Of a stretch of 64,000 nucleotides of DNA, positions 1 to 8,720 are shown piece after piece. Where the stretch lies: assembly GCA_036570425.1 (NCBI GenBank), contig DATCYF010000014.1, forward strand, positions 1 through 64,000, in the 5' to 3' direction. The first letter of the stretch is position 1. Every line of letters begins with the position of its first letter. A program made the position numbers and the translations under genes. The notes under the pieces were generated by a model, which did no database searches, was not told the DNA's origin, and worked only from the letters and a program-made list of their open reading frames with translations. The stretch is from Rhizorhapis sp036570425 (lineage in GTDB: Bacteria; Pseudomonadota; Alphaproteobacteria; Sphingomonadales; Sphingomonadaceae).

Positions 1-55
1 GCAAATCACAACCGGTGGACGACCATGCCGCGCAAGTCTTGGAAGAGCGTGATGA

Positions 56-280
56 CTAAAGACCACCTGATTGGACTCGGTCCTGCAAGTCGGTAGGCAT
101 CTCAGGCGAGCCGTACCCTCGAGCAAGACAAAGCAGGATCGCGATCAACGGAACGCCAAGTGCAACGATCGCCGCCATGTCCCACCAGCCCTGCCCCAAG
201 AGCCCTACGATTAGCCCTGAGGCGGTAAGTATCAACAGCACCAAAGGCATGGCGAAGATCTGGAGCAGACTGCGTTTCAT
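56..280 (-). CDS. small two-helix membrane protein of the iron-uptake operon
   Basis: This is a 74-residue hydrophobic protein with two predicted transmembrane segments (about residues 8-28 and 33-53) and a short polar C-terminus. I chose the ATG at 280 because it overlaps the stop codon of the upstream PepSY gene in an ATGA arrangement, which implies translational coupling; a start eight codons earlier is possible. It is the last gene of a minus-strand operon that begins with a siderophore receptor, so a helper role in iron uptake or reduction is inferred. I do not recognise the family. Confidence 0.6.
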   Translation of the reverse strand: MKRSLLQIFAMPLVLLILTASGLIVGLLGQGWWDMAAIVALGVPLIAILLCLARGYGSPEMPTDLQDRVQSGGL

Positions 281-1422
281 GGCATTTCCATCTCCCCACC
301 GCACGAGACCTCGCGCACTCGCAACCTAAGCGATGTGCCTCGCCGACCAAGCCAGAGATAAAGGCCGCTCACCAGCAATATGATGGCAATCAAGTCGAAG
401 ATACCCCAGATAATCTTGAGCGGCAGTCCGGCATAATCACCAAAATGCAGCGGCTGTGACAAATACATAACGCTCAGCGCCAGCGGCCAGCGCGGCACGG
501 CTGTCAGCTTTGCCGTCACTGCGTCGACCAGCACCGGTTGAAAATTGCGTTCCGACAGCGATGAGTTACCTTTCATGAACACGCCATAATGATGGTCGCC
601 GCTATAGCCCGTGCCTGGATAGCTGACGAAGGCTGGCTTCAGTTCCGGCTGGGCCTTCCGCGCCTCTTGCACTGCCTGCTCAATCGAATCGAAATGGTCA
701 GGTATCGGCTTACCCGCATAGTCACTCGTCAGGTGCGCAATCTCGCCCTTCTGCCAACTGGCATAGAGCGGCTCGTCGAGCGTGTTGATGACTCCCGTCA
801 ATCCGACCACCAATAGCCACCCTGCCGTCCCGATACCGAGAAGATTATGCAGGTCCAGCCATTTCAGTCGTCGACTCCGGTCACGCCGAACCATGCCGAA
901 TGGCAACTTCGTCATGAAAGGCCGGTAGAGCACCACGCCCGAAATGATGGCGATGGTGAACAGGACACCCATCACACCCAGGAAGAGCTTGCCCGGCAAT
1001 CCCGCCAGCATATCCGTATGCAGCCGTCCGATAAAATAGAGCAGCCCCTCATTGAATTGAGGAGCAGCGACCGGCGCGCCCGTATAGGCGTCGAACAAAG
1101 CCGTGCGCATGCCTGCAGGCGCGGTATCTGGTGTGGGTCCCAGATTGACATAGACGATGGGTTCGTCGGAATACCAGCCAAGGAACAGCGGCACCTGCCC
1201 CGGATATTGCGCTCGCGCCTTCTCGATCAGACTGTCAAGATTGGCAGGCGAAGCGCCCGAGGGCGGCGCCGCAAGCTCCGGCTCCGCGCCTGGGAGATGA
1301 TGAATCTCCTCCGCAAAAATCAGCGGAAGACCGGTCACGCATAGCATGAGAAGGAAGGCGGTACAGACAAGGCTCGTCCATTTGTGGACAAGATACCAGG
1401 CCTGGACCGTCTTCCGTGTCAT
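277..1422 (-). CDS. PepSY-associated transmembrane protein, probable iron-uptake reductase component
   Basis: This 381-residue protein has the layout of PepSY_TM family proteins: an N-terminal helix (about residues 12-37), a periplasmic PepSY-like region, two central helices (about 140-165 and 190-215), a second periplasmic region and a C-terminal helix near residues 335-358. Histidines lie close to the membrane segments, as in relatives proposed to carry haem or reduce ferric siderophores. It starts four bases after the stop codon of the TonB-dependent siderophore receptor and overlaps the next small membrane gene by four bases, so the three genes form one operon. The function in siderophore-iron release is inferred from family and context. 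Confidence 0.85.
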   Translation of the reverse strand: MTRKTVQAWYLVHKWTSLVCTAFLLMLCVTGLPLIFAEEIHHLPGAEPELAAPPSGASPANLDSLIEKARAQYPGQVPLFLGWYSDEPIVYVNLGPTPDTAPAGMRTALFDAYTGAPVAAPQFNEGLLYFIGRLHTDMLAGLPGKLFLGVMGVLFTIAIISGVVLYRPFMTKLPFGMVRRDRSRRLKWLDLHNLLGIGTAGWLLVVGLTGVINTLDEPLYASWQKGEIAHLTSDYAGKPIPDHFDSIEQAVQEARKAQPELKPAFVSYPGTGYSGDHHYGVFMKGNSSLSERNFQPVLVDAVTAKLTAVPRWPLALSVMYLSQPLHFGDYAGLPLKIIWGIFDLIAIILLVSGLYLWLGRRGTSLRLRVREVSCGGEMEMP

Positions 1423-1426
1423 GCCT

Positions 1427-3532
1427 TCAGAACCGGTAGGTCAGTGAACCGACAACATGGCGCCGGTTGCCGGTGAAACAGTCGCCGAAGGTGCGGCATG
1501 TCGAGAAATAGCTCTTGTCGAACAGGTTCGTTGCGTTGATCGCGGCCGTCCATCGGTTCCAGTCGAGCGCCACCAGCGCGTCAACAAGGGTGTAACCGGG
1601 TGTCTTGAGCACCGTTGTTGGTCCCGTCGAGACTGTGTTGCCGATATAGCGAACGCCAGCGCCGACGCGCAGGGCCATGTCCTCCTGGAGGGGAACCGTC
1701 TTGACGCCCCAGGCAGAGGCCATGTGCTGCGGTACGTCATTCACCCGCTCGCCAACCTCGTAGGTGTAAAGGCTACTGGTCACTTCAGCGTCGTTATAGC
1801 TATAGGCGGCGGTTAGTTGGAAATTGCCCGGCATTTCCATCGCCGCCTCGAACTCGAAGCCTTTCGATTTGATCTCGCCTGTCTGATAGGTATCGAGAGG
1901 ATTGGCCGGATCGTTGGTTGGCCGGTTTGCCTCGACAATGTCATAATATGTTGCAGTCAGTAGCATCCCGCGCTGCGGCTGCCATTTGATGCCGCCGTCA
2001 TACTGACGCCCACGTGTCGGGATAAAGGGTACGCCATTCCGGTTAAGGCCCGCGACTGGCTGGAACGCCTCGGAATAGCTGATATAGGGCGAAATGCCCC
2101 AGCCCAGCTCTCCGATCAGGCCAACCTTGAACGTCCATGCCTTGTCCACCTTGTCAGGTGAACCCTCAGTCTCGGAAACGGCGCGGTCATGGCGTCCGCC
2201 GACGACCAAAGTGACACGATCGGCATAGCGGATCTGATCCTGCACATAGACGCCAAGCTGCGTATTGCGCTGTTCAGGCAAAAGATCATAGGGCAGAACG
2301 GCAAAACCGGTAGAAACCGGATCGTAGATATCGATCGTCGTGACCACGGACCCGGGCCTGCTGCTCGTATCCGAGGCCGAACGGGTCCGTTCGAAATAAT
2401 TGCTGTAATCGACTCCTACCAGCAACTGGTGCGACAGCGGGCCGGTGTCGAACTTGAACCGCATGTTCACGTCGCTGGTGAAGATCTTGGCATGCGGCAT
2501 TGTCTGGTACGCATTACGGTTGACAATACGCCCGGTCTCCGCCGTGCCGTCGATAAACGGATTGGACGGGTTTGTATAAACGTCGGGATACAGCTCCCGG
2601 AATGTTGCCTTGGCATCAATATAACGCGCCCGCCCGCTGATGCTCACCGCTTCCGAGAACTGGTGGTCGGCGATCAGGGTCACAGAAGCAGTGCGCTGCT
2701 TGAGCGTGTCGTAATCGGGATCACCCAGGAAAGTGCGGTTGTCGATCCGGCGCGCGTCCGAGGGCGCAAGGATCGTCGACACCAGAGGCAGGAACTGCTG
2801 GCTCGATGCCGAAGTATCGCGCTGATAAAGTCCGATCAAAGAGAACTGCGTGTCAGCGCCGGGCCGCCAGGTGAGCGACGGCGATATCAGCACCCGATCA
2901 TCCTTCAGCGAGTCGGTCTGCTGGTCAGAGTCCCGTACGACGCCGACGATCCGCCCGGCGAGCGTACCGCTTCCATTGAGTGGACCCGTCAGGTCCACCG
3001 CCGCTTGCTTGCGGTCATAGGAGCCATATTCGAGCCGCACATAACCTTCCGGCGTAAATTGCGGAGTCTTGCTGACGCTGTTGATGATGCCGCCGTTCGT
3101 CGCCTGTCCATAGAGCACGGACGATGGTCCTCGCAGCACCTCGACACGGTTCAGGGTATCCACTGCTGTCCGCGCAAAGGGCGCGTAGCTGTAGAAATTG
3201 CGCATGCCGTCAAGAAACTGCACCGGAGAGAGCCCACGAATGATCGAAGCATCATTGCGCGTGTCGAGCCCGTAGGCTTCCCCGATCACGCCTGCGGAGT
3301 ATCGCATCGTTTCCTGCAGGTTGCGCGCTCCGCGATCGCGAAAGACCGTATCATCGATGACGCTGATGGCCTGGGGCGTTTCGACAAGAGGCGTGTCGAT
3401 CTTGGTCGCTGTAATGGCCCGTCCTGCCGTGACAGTGATGTCTTCGGCGCCCTTCACATCTGCATTGGCCCATGCCGCCCGGGCTGGGAAAGCGAGCGTG
3501 AGAAGAGCGATGCTGGACGTAAATAATTTCAC
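1427..3532 (-). CDS. TonB-dependent siderophore receptor
   Basis: This outer-membrane receptor (701 residues from the chosen start) imports a ferric siderophore using energy from TonB. A GTG start at 3532 is preferred because it sits behind a GAGGGG ribosome-binding site and opens directly into a signal peptide (about residues 1-22); the open frame extends further upstream but without signal-peptide character. A TonB-box-like segment (DITVTAG, about 31-37), a plug domain with the VEVLRGPSSVLYG signature near residues 130-142, and a 22-strand-type barrel ending in the aromatic residue of TYRF are visible. It leads an operon with a PepSY protein and a small membrane protein. A Fur-like palindrome lies about 55 bases upstream, consistent with iron repression. 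The siderophore class cannot be told. Confidence 0.93.
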   Translation of the reverse strand: MKLFTSSIALLTLAFPARAAWANADVKGAEDITVTAGRAITATKIDTPLVETPQAISVIDDTVFRDRGARNLQETMRYSAGVIGEAYGLDTRNDASIIRGLSPVQFLDGMRNFYSYAPFARTAVDTLNRVEVLRGPSSVLYGQATNGGIINSVSKTPQFTPEGYVRLEYGSYDRKQAAVDLTGPLNGSGTLAGRIVGVVRDSDQQTDSLKDDRVLISPSLTWRPGADTQFSLIGLYQRDTSASSQQFLPLVSTILAPSDARRIDNRTFLGDPDYDTLKQRTASVTLIADHQFSEAVSISGRARYIDAKATFRELYPDVYTNPSNPFIDGTAETGRIVNRNAYQTMPHAKIFTSDVNMRFKFDTGPLSHQLLVGVDYSNYFERTRSASDTSSRPGSVVTTIDIYDPVSTGFAVLPYDLLPEQRNTQLGVYVQDQIRYADRVTLVVGGRHDRAVSETEGSPDKVDKAWTFKVGLIGELGWGISPYISYSEAFQPVAGLNRNGVPFIPTRGRQYDGGIKWQPQRGMLLTATYYDIVEANRPTNDPANPLDTYQTGEIKSKGFEFEAAMEMPGNFQLTAAYSYNDAEVTSSLYTYEVGERVNDVPQHMASAWGVKTVPLQEDMALRVGAGVRYIGNTVSTGPTTVLKTPGYTLVDALVALDWNRWTAAINATNLFDKSYFSTCRTFGDCFTGNRRHVVGSLTYRF

Positions 3533-3585
3533 CGGAATGGACCCCTCTTTGTCGTGATGGGCCTCTATCCATGACACGCTACTAA

Positions 3586-3600
3586 TGCAAGTCATTCGCA
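3586..3600 (-). promoter_or_regulatory. Fur-box-like palindrome upstream of the siderophore receptor
   Basis: TGCAAGTCATTCGCA is a 7-1-7 imperfect palindrome: the two halves agree at five of seven positions. It resembles the alphaproteobacterial Fur consensus and lies 54-68 bases upstream of the receptor start codon, where a repressor would overlap the promoter. The identification is by pattern and position only. Confidence 0.5.
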
Positions 3601-3688
3601 CCCATGCATAGGCTTTGATTGGCTGATAGCGTCGCGTTGGCATGTGGGATGGAATACCAACCAGTCCTGTCACAGGCCGCTGGCCAAA

Positions 3689-4117
3689 CTACTTTGCTAC
3701 AGAAGCCCTTGCTGCGGTCTTAGAGGTTTCCACAGGCGGCAACGTCCGGATTGTGGCGGCGTATTCGGCAATCAGCACGAAAAGCCAGAACTCGGACCCA
3801 GCCCATTCTCCCATGACTAGGCCCGTCACCAGATCAATGGCCAGGAAAACAGCGGCCAGCAGCCGGAAGAACATAAAGCTCGCCGTCGGATGGTCAGCCC
3901 GTCGAGCGGCTGTGATCATCATAAAGACGCTTATGCCGCCCCAAAGCACCGACGAGAACGGCGTGTCCGCACGGTAGAAGCCGTCGAGCGCCGCGATGAA
4001 CCAGAACAACCGCGAAACTGCGAACTGGCTCTGGCGCGTAAGCTGACACAGCTTGATGATGGGCGGGACGAATAGCGTCTTGCCAATCCATTGATCAATT
4101 TTCGCGAAAGACATCAA
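3689..4117 (-). CDS. hypothetical four-helix membrane protein
   Basis: This 142-residue protein has about four hydrophobic segments (roughly residues 30-48, 55-72, 80-102 and 108-125) and no motif that I recognise. It lies upstream of the siderophore receptor on the same strand but is separated from it by about 155 bases that contain a Fur-like site, so it is probably transcribed separately. It has the base composition and codon use of its neighbours. The function is unknown; a link to iron uptake is only positional. Confidence 0.6.
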   Translation of the reverse strand: MMSFAKIDQWIGKTLFVPPIIKLCQLTRQSQFAVSRLFWFIAALDGFYRADTPFSSVLWGGISVFMMITAARRADHPTASFMFFRLLAAVFLAIDLVTGLVMGEWAGSEFWLFVLIAEYAATIRTLPPVETSKTAARASVAK

Positions 4118-4473
4118 AGCTGCATAAGGCCAGGAACAGGTCGGCGCTACCCATAACCAAATGCAAATGACCGCTTTGCCCTTTGCGGTGCAGCATCAGA
4201 CTACAATCTGGCGGCCTCGCAAAAAGGCGATGCAACACGATGAGACAAAGCATTTCGATTCGATCTTCGAGGGAGGCCGTTACCCTTTATGCGAGTGACT
4301 CGTAATATCTTACCCGCGCACGCGTTATCCGTGGGTGGTTGCGTAGGCGCAGAAAACTGTTGCTGACGGCAATCACCGGCACATCATGGCGAAGCGCAGC
4401 CTTATAGCCTTCTTCCTTGACCGGGCAGGCGTCGCATCGATCAGCAGCCCGCTTCCTTTCGTACGCGGTTCCC
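4118..4473. other. intergenic region without a recognisable gene
   Basis: About 355 bases separate the membrane-protein gene and the end of the ABC permease gene. I see no convincing coding frame or RNA gene. A stretch near 4150-4165 (AAATGCAAATGACC) resembles half of a Fur-type site and could belong to the promoter of the gene that starts at 4117. Confidence 0.4.
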
Positions 4474-6999
4474 TTACAGCGCTCGCAAGGCGCGCGCTGG
4501 GCGCACCGACATCAGAGGAATCGAGGCGAGCAGTCCGATCCCCAGCGTCAGCACCGCGCCAGCGCCCAGCGTTGTCAGCACCAGCCTCCAGTCCGGCGCC
4601 CAAGCGAACTCGAAAATCTGCACGATCACGAACCAGGCCGCGATCAGCCCCAACACCAGGGCAACCACCGCAAGAATCGAGGCGAGCAGCGCATATTCGA
4701 GCGCTTGGCTAGCCAATATCTGCCACCGCGTCGCACCCAGCGTTTTCAGGATCACGCTGTCATAGGCGCGCGCCTGCCGCGACGCCGCGATCGCACCGAT
4801 CAATACCGCGATCCCCGCGAGTATCGCGACCGATCCCGCCATCACGATCGCCGTCGCCATCTGCCCCAGCAGCACCGTCACCTGCGCCACCACTTCGCTG
4901 ACCGCGATGATCGAGACGGAGGGAAAGGCGGCCAATAGCGCGCGGGTCATTTTCGCGTCCGACCCGCTCGCCTCATTCATCGTGATTGTCGCCGCCAGGC
5001 TGTGCGGCGCGGCGCGCAGAGTGTTTGGGGAGAAGATCATGATATAATTGAAGCCCATCGTTTCCCAATGCACCTGCCGCAAAGAGGCGATCCGTGCTTC
5101 AATCTCGCGACCCAGCACAGAAACCACCAGCGTGTCGCCAATACCGACGTTCATCACTTTTGCAGCCTCACGATCGAGCGAAATCAAGGGTGGTCCTTCA
5201 TAGCTCTTCGGCCACCATTCGCCTTCCACCAGCGCTGATCCTTCGGGCAGCGTGTCGCTATAGGTTACACCGCGTTCACCGCGCAGGAACCATGCATCCT
5301 TGGGTAGCTCGCTCATGTCGGCGACCCGCGTTCCGCCAAAAGCGACGATGGTTCCGCGCAGGGTAGGAACGATGTTGACATTTACACCCGGCGACTCGCG
5401 CGCGACAAGGTTCTGGAACTGCTGCTTCTGCGCTACCGGAATGTCGAGCACAAACTGGTCGGGCGCGGTGCGCGGAACGGTGTTGCGAATTTCGGCGCTC
5501 AGGCTTGACTGAATCGCCGCCAGCGTAACAAACAGGGTGAGGCCCAGCCCCAGCGCCACCACCAAGGCGGATGTCTGCGCGCCTGGACGATGAAGATTGG
5601 CAACGGCCAATCGCGCGAGCGGTGCGCGTGGCGGCGTCACCCTGCGCGCCATTCGTCGCACCAATCTGCCAATGCCGAGCAGCAGCAGGAGAACTGCGCC
5701 AACGGCGCCCAGCACAGACGCCGCAAATAACGGCTCACGGGCCGTGACGAGAGCCAGCGAGACCGCTGCGGTTGCGGCGCATGCCACGGCGATCATGCTC
5801 ACCCGGTCAATCCCGCGGCGCCTGTCGACCGTTTCCCGGAACAGCGCAGCGGCAGGCAGGGTGCGCGCATGCGCCAGCGGCGGCATGATGAAGATGAACG
5901 CGATCAGCAGCCCATAAGCTGCGCTGGTGACCAGCGGCCAGGGCGTCAGGGCGAAGGCCGGCTGTACCGGCAATATGTCACGCACGGCTGATACCAGTGC
6001 CACCGGCAGTCCGACGCCGACCACCAGACCGCATGCCGTGGCTAGCGCCGCGACCGCACCGACCTGCACCAGGTAAATGCGCGATATATCGCTTGTCGAC
6101 GCACCCAATATCTTCAGCGTCGCAATGCCATCGCGCTTGATGGCGAGATAGGAGGTGATGCCGTTGCTGACGCCGATCCCGGCAATGGCCAGCGCGGCCA
6201 GCCCGATCAGCGACAGGAATTGGCCCATGCGTTCGAAAAAGCGGCTGGTTCCCGGCGCGGCGCGGTCACGATCCTTGATTTCGAACCCCGCCGCCGGAAA
6301 GGCGCCTTTCAGGGCCTCGCCCGTTGCGCGGACCTCCGCGCCCGGTGCGATCCGAATGCGGTATTTGCTTTCATAAAGACTGCCGGGCTGGATCAGCGCG
6401 GTACGACGGATACCTTCGATCGACGTGATCGCCACTGGCCCCAGCGTGAAGCCCTCTCCCACCCGGTCGGGCTCGTCAGTGATGATGTCACGGATGCGAA
6501 AGTCCGCATTGCCATAGCGCAGATGCTGCCCCGGCTGAAGCGCCAGCCGGTCGGCCAGTCCCTGACCGATCACCACCTCATCCGCTGCGAGGGTTCCGGC
6601 CGGTCCGCTTTTCAGCATCAGCGTGCCATACAGGGGATAGGCGGCATCCACGCCCTTTAGTTCGGTCAGCACGGCGGAAGGCCCGTCGCCGCTTCCCGGC
6701 CGCTGCGCCATGGCCCGCAACCGAATGGTTTCGCTGAGCTGCCCGAACCGGCGAAAGGCAGCCTTTTCTTCTCCGCTCGCTTCCCGCTGCGACAGGGCGA
6801 CTTCGACGTCGCCGCCCAGCAATAGCCGGCCCTTGCTTGCAATCTCTCCCGTGATCGCAGCGGTCAGATTGCCGATCGTCGCCAGCGTCGCCACGCCCAG
6901 GAACAGGCAGACGAACAGCAGGCGCAGGCCCCGGAAACCCGGATGCAGGTCGCGGCGCGCGATCCGCCAACAGCCGCGCCAGCCCAGCCCTACGGTCAT
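4474..6999 (-). CDS. FtsX/YbbP-like ABC transporter permease
   Basis: This large permease (841 residues) has the FtsX-type arrangement of MacB/YbbP exporters: one N-terminal helix, a big periplasmic domain, a bundle of helices (about residues 250-460), a second periplasmic domain and three C-terminal helices (about 720-835). The ATG at 6999 overlaps the stop codon of the ATP-binding gene as ATGA, which fixes the start. With its partner and the adjacent TesA-like esterase it matches the ybbP-ybbA-tesA neighbourhood of other proteobacteria. Such transporters lack substrate-uptake proteins and are thought to act on lipids or lipoproteins in the envelope; the substrate here is unknown. Confidence 0.88.
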   Translation of the reverse strand: MTVGLGWRGCWRIARRDLHPGFRGLRLLFVCLFLGVATLATIGNLTAAITGEIASKGRLLLGGDVEVALSQREASGEEKAAFRRFGQLSETIRLRAMAQRPGSGDGPSAVLTELKGVDAAYPLYGTLMLKSGPAGTLAADEVVIGQGLADRLALQPGQHLRYGNADFRIRDIITDEPDRVGEGFTLGPVAITSIEGIRRTALIQPGSLYESKYRIRIAPGAEVRATGEALKGAFPAAGFEIKDRDRAAPGTSRFFERMGQFLSLIGLAALAIAGIGVSNGITSYLAIKRDGIATLKILGASTSDISRIYLVQVGAVAALATACGLVVGVGLPVALVSAVRDILPVQPAFALTPWPLVTSAAYGLLIAFIFIMPPLAHARTLPAAALFRETVDRRRGIDRVSMIAVACAATAAVSLALVTAREPLFAASVLGAVGAVLLLLLGIGRLVRRMARRVTPPRAPLARLAVANLHRPGAQTSALVVALGLGLTLFVTLAAIQSSLSAEIRNTVPRTAPDQFVLDIPVAQKQQFQNLVARESPGVNVNIVPTLRGTIVAFGGTRVADMSELPKDAWFLRGERGVTYSDTLPEGSALVEGEWWPKSYEGPPLISLDREAAKVMNVGIGDTLVVSVLGREIEARIASLRQVHWETMGFNYIMIFSPNTLRAAPHSLAATITMNEASGSDAKMTRALLAAFPSVSIIAVSEVVAQVTVLLGQMATAIVMAGSVAILAGIAVLIGAIAASRQARAYDSVILKTLGATRWQILASQALEYALLASILAVVALVLGLIAAWFVIVQIFEFAWAPDWRLVLTTLGAGAVLTLGIGLLASIPLMSVRPARALRAL

Positions 7000-7685
7000 G
7001 TCCGCCGATCCGCGATGATCAGGCCATCGCGTATTTCGACAATGCGATCGCACCGCTCGGCAAGCGCAGGATCATGGGTGATGATGACCAGCGTCGCGTC
7101 ATTGACGGCTCGCCGGGCGAACAACAGGTCGATGATCGCGCTGCTCGTCCCGCCGTCAAGATTGCCGGTCGGCTCGTCAGCGAACAATATGTCGGGCATC
7201 GGCGCGACCGCGCGGGCAATGGCAACGCGCTGCTGCTCGCCCCCGGAAAGCTGCGCCGGATAATGATGCAGCCGATGACCCAAACCCACCGCTTCAAGTT
7301 CCGCCGCGGCCCGCGCGAACGCATCGCTGGCGCCCGCGATTTCCAGCGGCACCGCGACATTTTCAACCGAGGTCATCGTCGGCAACAAATGGAAGCTTTG
7401 CAGGACGATGCCGACGCGTCCACGCCGCGCCCGCGCCAGCCCATCTTCGTTCAGTGGGCCATAGTCGATCCCCGCGACGCGCACGTCTCCCCCGCTGGCG
7501 CGCTCCAGCCCCGACAGGATCGCCATCAGCGACGATTTTCCCGAACCCGATGGTCCCAATATGGCCAGGCTCTCACCCCGAACAATCGAAAGGTCGATGC
7601 CCTTCAGTATCTGTGTGGAGCCGAGCGAAAGGGTGACATTGCGCGCGTGGATGGCGATATAGTTGAAATCAGACGAACCGTGCAT
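6996..7685 (-). CDS. YbbA/LolD-like ABC transporter ATP-binding protein
   Basis: This ATPase subunit (229 residues) carries a Walker A motif (GPSGSGKSS), the ABC signature LSGGEQQRVAIARA and a Walker B segment ending in FADEPTGNLD, followed by the H-loop ITHDP. It belongs to the MacB/LolD/YbbA group that pairs with FtsX-type permeases. The ATG at 7685 is chosen because family similarity begins there; an upstream extension of the frame has no family resemblance and would overlap the divergent esterase. It is translationally coupled to the permease. Confidence 0.92.
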   Translation of the reverse strand: MHGSSDFNYIAIHARNVTLSLGSTQILKGIDLSIVRGESLAILGPSGSGKSSLMAILSGLERASGGDVRVAGIDYGPLNEDGLARARRGRVGIVLQSFHLLPTMTSVENVAVPLEIAGASDAFARAAAELEAVGLGHRLHHYPAQLSGGEQQRVAIARAVAPMPDILFADEPTGNLDGGTSSAIIDLLFARRAVNDATLVIITHDPALAERCDRIVEIRDGLIIADRRT

Positions 7686-7702
7686 GAGCGAAGGAGACCC
7701 CA

Positions 7703-8404
7703 ATGGCGCGAAACTGGCCAACATATGCGGGCTGCACGATCTTTGTGCAAATGCTGATGGCATGCTCGGGCGAACCGGCGCAGAACAATACCGCCATTTC
7801 AGCCGCGCCGGAGCAGAGCAACATCGCACCAGCGGGTGACCGCAAGCTGATCCTTGCCTTCGGCGACAGTCTCTATGCAGGCTATGGGGTAGCCCAGAAT
7901 GAAAGTTTTCCCTACGAACTGGAACAGGCGCTGCGGACGCGGGGCGATGCGGTCGAAGTGCGGAACGCGGGAGTTTCAGGGGAAACAACGCAGGGCGGCC
8001 TTCAGCGCCTGGCGTTCACGCTCGACGGCCTTCCCCGCAAACCGGATCTCGTGCTCCTCGGACTTGGCGCGAACGACATGCTGCGCGGCCTTGATCCGGC
8101 GCAAAGCGACAGGAATCTCCGCGCCATGTTGGATATCCTCAAGGCGCGAAACTTGCCTGTGCTGCTCACGGGTATGCTTGCGGCGCCCAACATGGGCCCC
8201 GAATATGCGGGACGTTTCAACGCCATCTATCCCGCCTTGGCAAAGGACTATGGCATTCCGCTATATCCCTTCTTCCTCGAAGGCGTGATCGGTAATGCGC
8301 ACTATATGCAGGCCGATTCAATCCATCCCAATCCCGTTGGCATTGATGTAGTCGTCAGTAATATCGCGCCGCTCGTCGCCGACACATTATCATCAGACGA
8401 ATAA
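7703..8404 (+). CDS. tesA: TesA-like SGNH arylesterase/thioesterase, lipoprotein
   Basis: This 233-residue SGNH hydrolase cleaves acyl or aryl esters and thioesters. A signal peptide ends in the lipobox LMAC with Cys21 as the lipidated residue, so it should be membrane-anchored outside the cytoplasm. The four SGNH blocks are present: GDS with Ser56, Gly93 in SGET, Asn124 in GAND, and Asp205/His208 in DSIHPN. A good AAGGAGA ribosome-binding site precedes the ATG. Only 17 bases separate it from the divergent ybbA-like start, so each promoter must lie inside the other gene's 5' end. The same divergent arrangement is known from E. coli tesA-ybbA. Confidence 0.9.
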   Translation: MARNWPTYAGCTIFVQMLMACSGEPAQNNTAISAAPEQSNIAPAGDRKLILAFGDSLYAGYGVAQNESFPYELEQALRTRGDAVEVRNAGVSGETTQGGLQRLAFTLDGLPRKPDLVLLGLGANDMLRGLDPAQSDRNLRAMLDILKARNLPVLLTGMLAAPNMGPEYAGRFNAIYPALAKDYGIPLYPFFLEGVIGNAHYMQADSIHPNPVGIDVVVSNIAPLVADTLSSDE

Positions 8405-8720
8405 AGCACCTCGGGTGTGGATTAAGCAGCCGACTTCGGAACCCGGCCCTACCAGTCGACAGCCATACTCGGGCGGATTGCACCGCCAGCGAGGCAAAGC
8501 AGGATCGTCAATCACCGGTCCCAACAGGACTATTGCAGCAATTCCACGCTTAAGCATGTGCCAGGAACACTTCTGAGTTCTGATCGTTTCGCGCCTATTG
8601 CGGCCGAGAGGGACAAGTACATGACCGCTGCTCGCCGGCGCCACCAAGTCCTTTCCGCTGCTCTGTCGAGAGTGGTGCCCGGATCACATCTCCACAATCC
8701 ATCCGGCGAGCGCTGACCGC
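8405..8720. other. intergenic region with an EcfG-type promoter
   Basis: About 316 bases between the esterase and the permease contain no convincing coding frame. The notable content is a GGAAC-N16-CGTT promoter at 8564-8588 oriented towards the permease operon. Confidence 0.5.
8564..8588 (+). promoter_or_regulatory. EcfG (general stress response) promoter
   Basis: GGAAC at 8564-8568 is followed after exactly 16 bases by CGTT at 8585-8588. This is the consensus of the alphaproteobacterial general-stress sigma factor EcfG. It lies about 130 bases upstream of the permease start and faces it, so the permease-methyltransferase operon is probably stress-induced. Confidence 0.6.

Noticed and set aside
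2189..3526. 445-codon plus-strand open frame opposite the siderophore receptor
   Set aside because: It lies entirely within a clear receptor gene on the other strand; composition is that of an antisense shadow in GC-rich DNA.
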